Assembly: GCA_045647865.1 (NCBI GenBank)
Contig: JAZRMW010000033.1
Coordinates: forward strand, 1-23,140
DNA length: 23,140 nt
From: Phocaeicola_A sp045647865
GTDB lineage: Bacteria; Bacteroidota; Bacteroidia; Bacteroidales; Bacteroidaceae
Reading direction: 5' to 3'
Shown here: one piece after another, positions 14,715 through 22,479 of the stretch
Layout of the letters: every line of letters begins with the position of its first letter
Position numbering within the stretch: position 1 is the first letter of the stretch
Program-made: the position numbers and the translations under genes
Notes under the pieces: model-generated
Seen by the model: only the letters and a program-made list of their open reading frames with translations
Told to the model about the DNA's origin: nothing
The model's database searches: none

Positions 14715-16439
14715 ATGAATAACAAATGGATTTATCAATCACCCACCAATGGAGACATCGAGGCGGCTAAGGAGTTGTCCAAGCAATTGGGCATAAGTCC
14801 GGTGCTATGCCATTTGCTCAAGGAACGTGGCATCCATACGGCAGAAGATGCCAAACGGTTCTTCCGACCGCACTTGAGCGAACTGCACGACCCTTTCCTG
14901 ATGAAGGACATGGACAAGGCAGTGGCCCGCCTGAACGAAGCCATGGGACGTAAGGAACGTATCCTGGTGTGGGGCGATTATGATGTGGATGGCACTACGG
15001 CCGTTGCATTGGTATATAAGTTCCTGCGGCAGTTCTATTCCAATATGGACTATTACATCCCCGACCGTTACAACGAAGGATACGGTGTGACATACAAGGG
15101 GGTGGATTATGCCGTGGAGACCGGTGTAAAGCTGGTGATTGTGCTTGATTGTGGAATCAAAGCCATAGAAGAGGTGGCTTATGCCAAAGAAAAAGGTGTT
15201 GATTTTATCATCTGTGACCATCATGTGCCTGATGACGAACTTCCTGCTGCTGTAGCGATTCTGAATGCCAAGCGGCCGGATGCGACATATCCTTATCCCC
15301 ATTTGTCGGGATGTGGAGTCGGATTCAAGTTCATGCAGGCTTTTGCCAAGGACAATGGCATTGAGTTCAGCCAACTGACTCCCTTGCTCGATTTGGTAGC
15401 GGTCAGTGTGGCCAGTGATATCGTTCCCATCATGGGAGAGAACCGGATACTCACGTATTATGGTTTGCGACAAATCAATTCCAACCCCAGTGTGGGGCTG
15501 AAAGCCATTATCGATGTGTGTGGACTCAGTGACAAAGAGATTACGATGGGAGATATCATCTTCAAGATCGGTCCCCGTATCAATGCAAGCGGTCGCATAC
15601 AGAATGGTAAAGAGGCTGTCGATCTGTTGACCGAACGTGATTTTAAAGCGGCGATAGAGAAAAGTAATCAAATCAACCAGTACAACGAACAGCGCAAAGA
15701 CTTGGATAAGGCCATGACGGAAGAGGCCAACAAGATTGTGGAAAGTCTGGCCGGACTGGATGATCGTCGCAGTATCGTAATCTTCAATGAACAGTGGCAT
15801 AAAGGAGTGATAGGTATCGTGGCCAGCCGACTGACAGAAATCTATTATCGTCCGGCTGTGGTGCTTACACGCACGGATGATATGGCTACCGGTTCGGCAC
15901 GCTCGGTGTCGGGATTTGATGTATATAAGGCCATCGAATATTGTCGTGATTTGCTGGAAAACTTCGGAGGACATACCTATGCTGCCGGTCTCTCCATGAA
16001 GATTGAACATGTGGAGGAATTTACCCGTCGTTTTGAGGAATATGTGACTGAACATATCCTTCCGGAGCAGACCAAGGCAACGATCAATATTGATGCTGAA
16101 TTGGACTTCAAGGAGATTTCAACCAAGTTCTTCAATGATTTGAAACGGTTCAATCCTTTCGGTCCCGATAACCATAAACCGGTCTTCTGTACCCATCAGG
16201 TGTATGACTATGGAACCAGTAAGGTGGTGGGACGCGACCAGGAACACATCAAACTGGAGTTGGTGGATAACAAGAGCAGCAATGTGATGAACGGTATTGC
16301 CTTCGGACAAAGTTCTCAGGCACGGTACATCAAGACCAAAAGCGCTTTTGACATCTGCTACACCATTGAGGAAAACACCCACAAGCGTGGCGAAGTGCAG
16401 CTGCTGATTGAAGACATCAAACCTTTTGAAGGAAACTAA
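14715..16439 (+). CDS. recJ: Single-stranded-DNA-specific 5'-3' exonuclease RecJ
   Basis: Degrades single-stranded DNA 5' to 3' in recombination and mismatch or replication-fork repair. The 574-residue protein has the DHH phosphoesterase core: GDYDVDGTT (about 87-95) with metal-binding Asp residues, VLDCGIK (about 143-149), and ICDHHVPDDE with the DHH triad at about 168-170. The DHHA1 domain follows with the FGGHTYAAG motif at about 416-424. The C-terminal OB-like domain (residues about 450-574) fits the family. Length is normal. It is directly followed by recQ after 10 bases; RecQ unwinds and RecJ digests in the RecF pathway, so the pair forms a functional unit. Confidence 0.96.
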   Translation: MNNKWIYQSPTNGDIEAAKELSKQLGISPVLCHLLKERGIHTAEDAKRFFRPHLSELHDPFLMKDMDKAVARLNEAMGRKERILVWGDYDVDGTTAVALVYKFLRQFYSNMDYYIPDRYNEGYGVTYKGVDYAVETGVKLVIVLDCGIKAIEEVAYAKEKGVDFIICDHHVPDDELPAAVAILNAKRPDATYPYPHLSGCGVGFKFMQAFAKDNGIEFSQLTPLLDLVAVSVASDIVPIMGENRILTYYGLRQINSNPSVGLKAIIDVCGLSDKEITMGDIIFKIGPRINASGRIQNGKEAVDLLTERDFKAAIEKSNQINQYNEQRKDLDKAMTEEANKIVESLAGLDDRRSIVIFNEQWHKGVIGIVASRLTEIYYRPAVVLTRTDDMATGSARSVSGFDVYKAIEYCRDLLENFGGHTYAAGLSMKIEHVEEFTRRFEEYVTEHILPEQTKATINIDAELDFKEISTKFFNDLKRFNPFGPDNHKPVFCTHQVYDYGTSKVVGRDQEHIKLELVDNKSSNVMNGIAFGQSSQARYIKTKSAFDICYTIEENTHKRGEVQLLIEDIKPFEGN

Positions 16440-16449
16440 AGAGTACTAA

Positions 16450-18390
16450 TTGTGCATAGTTAAGGCGCTAGATTGTAATTTGAGCCGTTATCACGACATA
16501 TTGCAGCAATACTGGGGGTACACCGCTTTCCGGGGCATTCAGGAAGAGATTATTGAAAGCATCGGTAGCGGACGTGATACACTCGGGCTGATGCCTACGG
16601 GTGGAGGAAAGAGCATCACATTTCAAGTGCCTGCCATGGCACAAGAGGGACTCTGTCTGGTGATCACCCCTTTGATCGCTTTGATGAAGGATCAGGTGAG
16701 CAACCTGCGTGCGAGGGGTATCAAGGCTGCGGCCATCTATACAGGACTGACACGCGACGAAGTCATCATTGCACTGGAAAACTGCATTTTTGGCGACTAT
16801 AAGTTCCTCTATGTCTCTCCCGAACGTCTCTCCTCCGACCTCTTTCAGACCAAGCTGAAGCGTATGCCCGTAACGATGATTACGGTGGATGAAAGCCATT
16901 GTATCTCCCAATGGGGGTATGACTTCCGTCCCGCTTATCTGAAGATTGCGGACATCCGAAAGATGTTGCCCGGAGTTCCCGTGTTGGCTTTGACGGCTAC
17001 GGCTACACCTGAAGTGGTGAAGGATATACAGGTACGGTTGGGATTCAAGCAGGAGAATGTATTCCGCATGAGTTTTGAGCGGGAAAACTTGGCTTACGTG
17101 GTGCGTCAAACGGACAGTAAGGTCAACGAATTGCTCCATATCCTGCAACGTATTCCCGGAAGTGCGATTGTCTATACCCGCAGCAGGAACCGTACGCGCG
17201 AAGTGGCAGAGTATCTCCGTCAACAGGGTATTACGGCAGAGTTCTATCATGCCGGACTTCCCAATGTGGATAAAGATGTCCGACAGAACAGGTGGAAAAA
17301 GGGTGAATCGCGTGTCATGGTGGCTACCAATGCTTTCGGCATGGGTATTGACAAACCTGATGTACGGTTGGTGGTACATGTTGACTTGCCTGATTCTCCC
17401 GAAGCCTATTTTCAAGAGGCAGGACGTGCAGGACGTGATGGGAATTTTGCGTATGCCGTATTGCTTGTCAGCTCGCGTGATGCACAGACACTGAAGCAAC
17501 GCATACCCAATACCTATCCCGACAAGGATTTTATCCGCGATGTATATGAACACCTGAGTTACTACTACCAGTTGGCTATGGGCAGTGGAGAAGGGGTTAC
17601 TTATGAGTTTGACCTTGAGAAATTCTGCCGTAACTTCAAACATTTTCCAGTTCCTACGGACAGTGCCTTGCGTATCCTTACCCAAGCCGGATACATCGAA
17701 TATGTGGAGGAACAGGAGAATGCTTCGCGCCTGATGTTTGCCGTGCGCCGTGATGAACTCTATGGTATCCATGATGATAGGGATACCGAAAATGTCCTTC
17801 GTGTACTCTTGCGTACTTATACCGGACTGTTTACCGATTATGTCTATATTGACGAGCATCTGTTGGCTCACCATGCCGGACTGGATTATCACCGCACGTA
17901 TGAGATATTGAAGTCGCTTAATTTTAACCGTATCATCCGTTACATCCCCCATAAGAAGACTCCTTTGATACGCTATGTGCGTCAGCGCGAAGAGAAGGAG
18001 CGTTTGGTCATTCCTTCTTCCATCTACGAAGAACGCAGGCAAGCATACGAGAGTCGTATCAAGGCGATGACGGAGTATGCCACTGCAGGGGACAAGTGTC
18101 GCAGTCGTATGCTTCTTTATTATTTCGGCGAGAAGAACGAACATGATTGTGGTCAGTGTGATGTGTGTTTGAGTAAGCATCCTACGGGACTCAACCGAGG
18201 AGTCTTTAACGAAGTGCGACTCTTGTTGGAAAAACTGCTGGAAGAGGGTGGGGAAGTGTCTTTAGTGTCTTTCCTCGCTAAAGCTGAATCCCTTTGCCCG
18301 AGAGACAAAATGGCAGAGGTGCTCCGCTATCTGCAAACAGAAGAAAAAATAGAAATGTATGGTGAGCTGATAAAATTGAAAGGAGGGTGA
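16450..18390 (+). CDS. recQ: ATP-dependent DNA helicase RecQ
   Basis: 3'-5' superfamily 2 helicase that works with RecJ at stalled forks. Numbered from 16450: motif 0 region YWGYTAFRGIQEE, Walker A PTGGGKS at 49-55, DESH box at 147-150 (DEAH in E. coli), motif III ALTATATPEV, motif V-VI region VATNAFGMGIDKPDV and QEAGRAGRDG. The zinc site of the RecQ C-terminal domain is intact: Cys550, 567, 570 and 573. Only about 70 residues follow the zinc site, so the winged helix is short and no HRDC domain is present. The start is uncertain: no in-frame ATG precedes Walker A; TTG at 16450 or 16480 are candidates. It is coupled to recJ. Confidence 0.95.
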   Translation: MCIVKALDCNLSRYHDILQQYWGYTAFRGIQEEIIESIGSGRDTLGLMPTGGGKSITFQVPAMAQEGLCLVITPLIALMKDQVSNLRARGIKAAAIYTGLTRDEVIIALENCIFGDYKFLYVSPERLSSDLFQTKLKRMPVTMITVDESHCISQWGYDFRPAYLKIADIRKMLPGVPVLALTATATPEVVKDIQVRLGFKQENVFRMSFERENLAYVVRQTDSKVNELLHILQRIPGSAIVYTRSRNRTREVAEYLRQQGITAEFYHAGLPNVDKDVRQNRWKKGESRVMVATNAFGMGIDKPDVRLVVHVDLPDSPEAYFQEAGRAGRDGNFAYAVLLVSSRDAQTLKQRIPNTYPDKDFIRDVYEHLSYYYQLAMGSGEGVTYEFDLEKFCRNFKHFPVPTDSALRILTQAGYIEYVEEQENASRLMFAVRRDELYGIHDDRDTENVLRVLLRTYTGLFTDYVYIDEHLLAHHAGLDYHRTYEILKSLNFNRIIRYIPHKKTPLIRYVRQREEKERLVIPSSIYEERRQAYESRIKAMTEYATAGDKCRSRMLLYYFGEKNEHDCGQCDVCLSKHPTGLNRGVFNEVRLLLEKLLEEGGEVSLVSFLAKAESLCPRDKMAEVLRYLQTEEKIEMYGELIKLKGG

Positions 18391-18400
18391 GCTACGGGTG

Positions 18401-18531
18401 TTTTTTTAGGAGTGCAGGAGATTTTCTTTAAGGAGTTCAGGAGTGACGCTTCGCTTAGGAGTTCAGACGAATGTGCTGCTTTGTTTTTAGGAGTTTAGCA
18501 GTTCAGGAGTTCACACGAATGTGCTGCTTGC
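18401..18531. repeat. AGGAGTTC iterated repeat array
   Basis: After recQ the sequence reads TTTTTTTAGGAGTGCAGGAG, then several degenerate AGGAGTTC units, a GTGACGCTTCGCTTA segment, and CAGACGAATGTGCTGCTT, which returns as CACACGAATGTGCTGCTT about 48 bases later. It matches the pheA leader copy at 4530-4582 and, inverted, 18718-18762. This opens a 471-base gene-free gap (18391-18861) that is almost wholly repeat. Confidence 0.7.
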
Positions 18532-18555
18532 ATGGCTTCTTCGTTACCGCCCACT

Positions 18556-18628
18556 GTAGGGGCAGGGTGTGCCTGCCCTAATGAATGTATATATTCTGCG
18601 TTTTGGGGCAGGCGAACCCCGCCCCTAC
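18556..18628. repeat. GTAGGGGC palindromic repeat, copy 2
   Basis: Arms of 23 bases (18556-18578 and 18606-18628) begin GTAGGGGCAGGG and end CCCCGCCCCTAC; they are reverse complements with three mismatches around a 27-base loop. Same ends and same loop length as copy 1 at 10514-10584. It lies between the two oppositely oriented AGGAGTTC arrays. Confidence 0.8.
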
Positions 18629-18644
18629 GCGGGCATCATAGTCG

Positions 18645-18825
18645 AAACTATCGGCCTTTATCTCCCCAAGGAGCGAAGCGATATCTCCCTCTATCTCCCT
18701 TTATCTCCTCAGAAAAACTATTGTCTGAACTCCTGAACTTCTGCAACTCCTGAACTCCTAAAAAACTATCGGCCTTTATCTCCCCAAGAGCAAAGCGATA
18801 TCTCCCTCTATCTCCCTTTATCTCC
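18645..18825. repeat. 63-base direct repeat with TTATCTCCC units
   Basis: 18645-18708 and 18763-18825 are nearly identical (start AAACTATCGGCCTTTATCTC, end TTATCTCC), differing by one indel and one or two substitutions. Inside each are tandem TATCTCCCT-like units. Between the copies lies an inverted AGGAGTTC array (18718-18762). The second copy runs into CTTTTTATTG just before the TPR gene. Two copies of one repeat with a repeat-derived spacer do not make a CRISPR. Confidence 0.75.
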
Positions 18826-18861
18826 CTTTTTATTGAACTTTAAACATTAAACAACATAACA

Positions 18862-19152
18862 ATGACAACCCATAATCAACATTCGAACTTAGTACAAAAC
18901 CTTATGTTTGCCGCCTCCATGTGTGTGGCACAAGATAAGGCTGACGATGCCATTCTGTTGTATGACAAGGTTATTGCCTTGATGCCCGACTATGCTATTG
19001 CTTTCTATGAACGCGGGCGTGCCCGTCATCAAACTGGCGATGTACAAGGTGCTGCGGAAGACCTGAAACATGCTTTCCTACTCTCTCCCGAACTGGAAAA
19101 AGAGATTTCCGGTCAGTTTCATGCAGGCACAGGGACGAAGGGATGTAAATAA
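18862..19152 (+). CDS. Short tetratricopeptide-repeat protein
   Basis: A 96-residue protein with about two TPR-like helix pairs: residues about 14-33 (AASMCVAQDKADDAILLYDK) and about 40-75 (DYAIAFYERGRARHQTGDVQ, then AAEDLKHAFLLSPE). The Ala/Tyr/Gly pattern (YERGRA, GDVQGAAEDL) is diagnostic of TPR. No signal peptide. TPR pairs this short usually act as protein-binding adaptors; the partner is unknown. It is preceded by the repeat-filled gap and followed 89 bases later by a beta-propeller gene with its own promoter, so it seems to be a single gene. Confidence 0.8.
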   Translation: MTTHNQHSNLVQNLMFAASMCVAQDKADDAILLYDKVIALMPDYAIAFYERGRARHQTGDVQGAAEDLKHAFLLSPELEKEISGQFHAGTGTKGCK

Positions 19153-19209
19153 TCCAAAGCGGTTTGAAAATTTTGGGGTAAAATTGTAAAGATATTTATT
19201 TAAAATACG

Positions 19210-19217
19210 TATCTTTG
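19210..19217 (+). promoter_or_regulatory. -7 box of the beta-propeller gene
   Basis: TATCTTTG matches TAnnTTTG exactly, 24 bases before the ATG at 19242. A weak -33 TTG (19184-19186) lies 23 bases upstream, slightly further than usual. Confidence 0.55.
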
Positions 19218-19241
19218 CATTCAAACTTAAAATGTAATAAC

Positions 19242-20581
19242 ATGCGGATTTTTTTATCAATCTTTGCAATTTTGTTTTTTGGTGCATCTTTTGCCCAAAA
19301 GAACTCGGACAAGCCCCATTCTTTGGGTACCATCTATCCGTCGGAGTGGACAACTTACAAGGATGCGTTGTCGGGTATTGATATCAAGGTGTTGACCGAT
19401 ACGACATCGAATGATTCCTATATCTATCAGACTGACCCGATGTGGTCGGCCGACCAACGCTTTCTGCTCTTCCGTTCCAGTGTACGTGCCGGAGGAGAGA
19501 AGCGTCAAGGGCAGTTCTTCCTGATGGAGGTGGCTACGGGACGCATGTTGCAGATTACGGAAGGCGACCATGGAAGCGTGTTCATGGCCAACCGTACGAA
19601 TGACATTTTCATCAACCGTCGCGAGGATGTGTTGGGTAAACGTAAGAAACCGACCGGTGAACAGACATGGAACCTCTATCGGATGAACATCGACCAGTTG
19701 TGGGAGGATGCTTTGGCTGGTAAAGTGAAGGCGCATGACAAATATGAACAATGGGTGGCCTCTATGCCTATGAATGATTCCATCTTGGGACGTCCGGGCG
19801 GATGGTGTATCAGTTGTGAGGATGATTTTGCCTATGTCGTCGTAGAGCGCAAGGGAACAGAGGCAGAGAAGGAGCAGATGATGGCCCAGGCATTCGTAAC
19901 CAACCTATCAAAATCAAACCATCGTTGGGTGGTGTGCGTAAAATCAACCTTCGGACAGGTGAAGTCTCTATCGTGGTGAATACCCTTTTCAAGGTTGGAC
20001 ACATTCAGGCCAGCCGTTTTGTAAACGATGAAATCCTTTTTTGTAATGAGACGGGCGGCGATGCCCATCAACGTATCTGGTATGTGCGGGCTGACGGTTC
20101 GGACTTCCGTCCCATCTACAAGGAGACACCTTTGGATTGGGTGACTCACGAGACTTTCCAAACGAAGGATCATGTCTATTTCAATGTACTCGGTTTTCAG
20201 GAACGACTCCGGAAGCAAGCCAGTGGAATCATGCGCATCAACTTGCGTACCGATGATGTGGAGTGCTTGGGGAATGTGGAACTGGAAGGTTTCGAACAGA
20301 ATGACAAACCGATGTTGGACGGCCGTGGATTCTGGCATTGCAATTCCACACGCGACGGACGCTATGCCGCAGGAGATACTTTCGCGGGTAATGTCTATAT
20401 CATCAATGTGGCAACCGGTGAGCGTACCCTCATCGCAACAGATTGTCGCATGAAACCCGACCATGCCCATCCGCACTTCAGTCCCGACGGGCGATACCTG
20501 CTCTTCCAATCCGGGCACTTCACCGATGGCAAGCGACTCAACCTGATGATGGTGGATTTGAAACAAGTGTTCGAAGAATAA
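19242..20581 (+). pseudogene. Exported beta-propeller protein, interrupted by a one-base frameshift
   Basis: Two overlapping reading frames make one protein. Frame 1 starts at ATG 19242 with a signal peptide (MRIFLSIFAILFFGASFAQ) and is coherent to about 19889 (EAEKEQMMAQ), then turns to unrelated residues and stops at 19979. From 19889 the frame that ends at 20581 continues sensibly (GIRNQPIKIKPSLGGVRKIN). Adding one G in the GG at 19889-19890 would join them into 446 residues. PD40/TolB-type blades are visible (YQTDPMWSADQRFLLFRSS, HPHFSPDGRYLLFQS). The layout recalls oligogalacturonate lyase-like propellers, but that is a weak guess. The TTG at 19215 is a less likely start because it precedes the signal peptide by nine residues. 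A sequencing error is a real alternative. Confidence 0.8.
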
Positions 20582-20608
20582 TCCCACCTTTGGGGAATCC
20601 AAAGATCA

Positions 20609-20887
20609 ATGGCCAAACATCTTAAGAGAAAGAAGATAGGATACCTCAAAAAAGAGATTGAAACTTCAAAAAAATCAGTGAATCCGACTTTCGTGCAGAA
20701 AACGACATACAATGAGAATTGGTTCACGTTGGATGACTTGACTTATAATGTCACATGGTTGTCCAAAGATTGCATTATCGCCACCAATACTGACTCGAAT
20801 GGAAATACGTCCCATGACTTGTTAGTTCGTGAAGATAACGGACAGCCATTCATCAGCAAAATTGCAGATTATTATATTACGAAGTAA
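20609..20887 (+). CDS. Hypothetical protein, 92 residues
   Basis: I recognise no family. The N-terminus is Lys-rich (MAKHLKRKKIGYLKKEIETS), and the rest is polar with a pattern of short strands (NENWFTLDDLTYNVTWL, CIIATNTDSNGN). No signal peptide or membrane segment. It starts 27 bases after the propeller gene. It is more A/T-rich than its neighbours and has no recognisable promoter, so it may be a remnant of a larger gene or a non-coding stretch that is open by chance. Confidence 0.4.
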   Translation: MAKHLKRKKIGYLKKEIETSKKSVNPTFVQKTTYNENWFTLDDLTYNVTWLSKDCIIATNTDSNGNTSHDLLVREDNGQPFISKIADYYITK

Positions 20888-20946
20888 TGATTTTCGATCA
20901 GTTGTGAGTGTTCGGAATTTATGAAAGAGTATAATTCTTTTTTTAT

Positions 20947-21002
20947 GAAGTCGTTTTCATTGGTCATCGAAGGTATTTGTGATGGTCAATAAAAACGACT
21001 TC
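20947..21002. terminator. Long hairpin between convergent genes
   Basis: Arms 20947-20968 and 20981-21002 (GAAGTCGTTTTCATTGGTC... and its partner) pair at 19 of 22 positions around a 12-base loop. The location between the plus-strand ORF ending at 20887 and nhaC ending at 21078 suits a bidirectional terminator, but no T run follows either arm, so its strength is uncertain. The rest of this 190-base gap shows nothing. Confidence 0.6.
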
Positions 21003-21077
21003 GATAGTTGCTGCAGCAGGCCAGTTATTTCTTACACGTTACTTAACCACAGTTTTGCCACCCTCTGGAAGACACAC

Positions 21078-22361
21078 TCACGAATACTTCCGTGGATAGC
21101 GGAAGAGGATGCTGAGCAGGGCAAAGAGTCCCATGACCATCGGATAATAGAGGTAACCGATGATGCTGGCAGGAGAGATGGAGGCAAGGCCGGCGGCCAT
21201 TAGCATCTGTGCTCCGTAGGGGATGAGACCTTGTGCCAGACAACTGAAGGTGTCGAGGATGCTGGCACTCTTGCGGCTATCGACCCCGAAGCGGGTGGCG
21301 ATATCGTGGGCAATAGGACCGGTGGTCATGATGGCAATCGTGTTGTTGGCCGTACATACGTTGGTGAGCATGACAAGGAAGGCTATGGTCAGTTCGGCTC
21401 CGCGTTTACCCTGGATACGGTGGGTGAGCTTCTGCATGATGTAGTCGATGCCTCCGTTGTAGCGGATGAGTTCGAGCATACCGCCAGCCAGGAGGGTGAC
21501 AATGATGAGTTCGCCCATGCCCATGATGCCTTTTCCCATGGCGTCCATCCATCCGAAGAAATCATAACAGCCAAGACTGATGCCCATGATGCCTGTGAGG
21601 GCAAGTCCGATGGTGAGTACGAGCATGACGTTCATGCCGCAAATGGCGGTGATGAGTACGACCAAATAGGGGATGACCTTATACCATTCGACAGCTTGTA
21701 ATCCGGTGGGGGCATTGATGGACAATCCTAAGAATACATAGAGTGCCAACACGATGAGTGCGGCGGGGAGGACAATGCGAATGTTGGCCTTGAACTTGTC
21801 GCTCATGCGGCAATGTTGTGTCTGGGTAGCTACGATGGTGGTGTCGGAAATGAATGAGAGATTGTCGCCGAAGAAGGCTCCACCTACAACGATGGCTACA
21901 ATCATGGGGAGATTACTGCCTGTTTGTGAGGCTACACCAACGGCCATGGGGGTGAGGGCAACAACGGTACCCACCGAAGTGCCAATAGATAATGAAATAA
22001 AGCAGGCGGCGAGGAATAGTCCCGGAAGCAGCATGCTCTCGGGTAGCAGTTGGAGGGTGAGGTTGACGGTGGCATCTACGGCTCCCATGGCTTTGGCCGA
22101 CTGGGCAAAGGCTCCGGCGAGGATGAATATCCAAATCATCAGCATGGTGCTGGGATTGGCCGCTCCTTGCGAGAATTGCCCGATGCGCTCTGTCAACGCC
22201 AGTCCGCGGGTGATGCACACTGCATAGATGGACGACACAGCAAAGGCTACCGTGATAGGTACTTTGTAGAAATCGTCAACAATGATGGAGGTGACCAGAT
22301 AGAGCACCAAAAAGACGAGTAGAGGGGAGAGTGAAAACCAATTACGTTTACAATTTACCAT
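21078..22361 (-). CDS. nhaC: NhaC-family Na+/H+ antiporter
   Basis: Inner-membrane protein of 427 residues that would exchange Na+ (or an organic substrate) for H+. It has many long hydrophobic segments from residue 12 to the C-terminus and conserved family stretches: SIGTSVGTVVALTPMAVG, GGAFFGDNLSFISDTTIVATQTQ (with the charged Asp-rich loop), NNTIAIMTTGPIAHDIA near 340, and the end PYGAQML. The start codon at 22361 gives a basic N-terminus (MVNCKRNWF) before the first helix. It lies 118 bases downstream of uxaA on the same strand with a hairpin between, so transcription with the altronate gene is possible; some NhaC-like carriers move organic acids, so a transport role in hexuronate use cannot be excluded. 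Confidence 0.88.
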   Translation of the reverse strand: MVNCKRNWFSLSPLLVFLVLYLVTSIIVDDFYKVPITVAFAVSSIYAVCITRGLALTERIGQFSQGAANPSTMLMIWIFILAGAFAQSAKAMGAVDATVNLTLQLLPESMLLPGLFLAACFISLSIGTSVGTVVALTPMAVGVASQTGSNLPMIVAIVVGGAFFGDNLSFISDTTIVATQTQHCRMSDKFKANIRIVLPAALIVLALYVFLGLSINAPTGLQAVEWYKVIPYLVVLITAICGMNVMLVLTIGLALTGIMGISLGCYDFFGWMDAMGKGIMGMGELIIVTLLAGGMLELIRYNGGIDYIMQKLTHRIQGKRGAELTIAFLVMLTNVCTANNTIAIMTTGPIAHDIATRFGVDSRKSASILDTFSCLAQGLIPYGAQMLMAAGLASISPASIIGYLYYPMVMGLFALLSILFRYPRKYS

Positions 22362-22402
22362 TTATAAAGTACCATTCAGGTTATACTTTTATTTATAAAA
22401 AT

Positions 22403-22466
22403 ACAGAGACACGGAGACACAGAGTTTCATTTGTTCCTTTCTTCCTCTGTGTCTTTGTGTCTCTGT
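22403..22466. repeat. CTCTGTGT-type hairpin between uxaA and nhaC
   Basis: ACAGAGACACGGAGACACAG (22403-22422, arm to 22424) pairs with 22445-22466 at 20 of 22 positions, the rest being G-T juxtapositions, with a 20-base loop. It is the same unit family as the arms at 2183-2361. On the minus strand it follows uxaA closely and runs into TATTTTTATAAATA, so it may attenuate transcription into nhaC. Confidence 0.7.
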
Positions 22467-22479
22467 GTCCTAAAAAAAA

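Noticed and set aside
14465..14725. 86-codon minus-strand ORF upstream of recJ with a hydrophobic start
   Set aside because: It comes from A/T-rich DNA, overlaps the recJ start and a repeat motif, and has no coherent domain. The aromatic-rich start is not followed by alternative stems or a biosynthetic gene, so it is not a leader peptide.
16468..18180. 570-codon minus-strand ORF opposite recQ, and a similar one opposite recJ (14805-16055)
   Set aside because: They are antisense shadows of strongly conserved genes, His/Gln/Thr/Ile-rich, without motifs; long antisense ORFs are common at this codon use.
14715..18390. recJ-recQ as part of a defence island
   Set aside because: Both are housekeeping repair genes of normal length, and no nuclease, toxin or phage-related gene is nearby.
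18645..18825. CRISPR-like direct repeats
   Set aside because: Only two copies of 63 bases, imperfect, with a repeat-derived spacer and no cas genes.
19880..19979. Programmed -1 frameshift in the propeller gene
   Set aside because: No slippery heptamer or downstream pseudoknot is evident, and the sensible switch point is within a plain GG; a one-base loss or read error is simpler.
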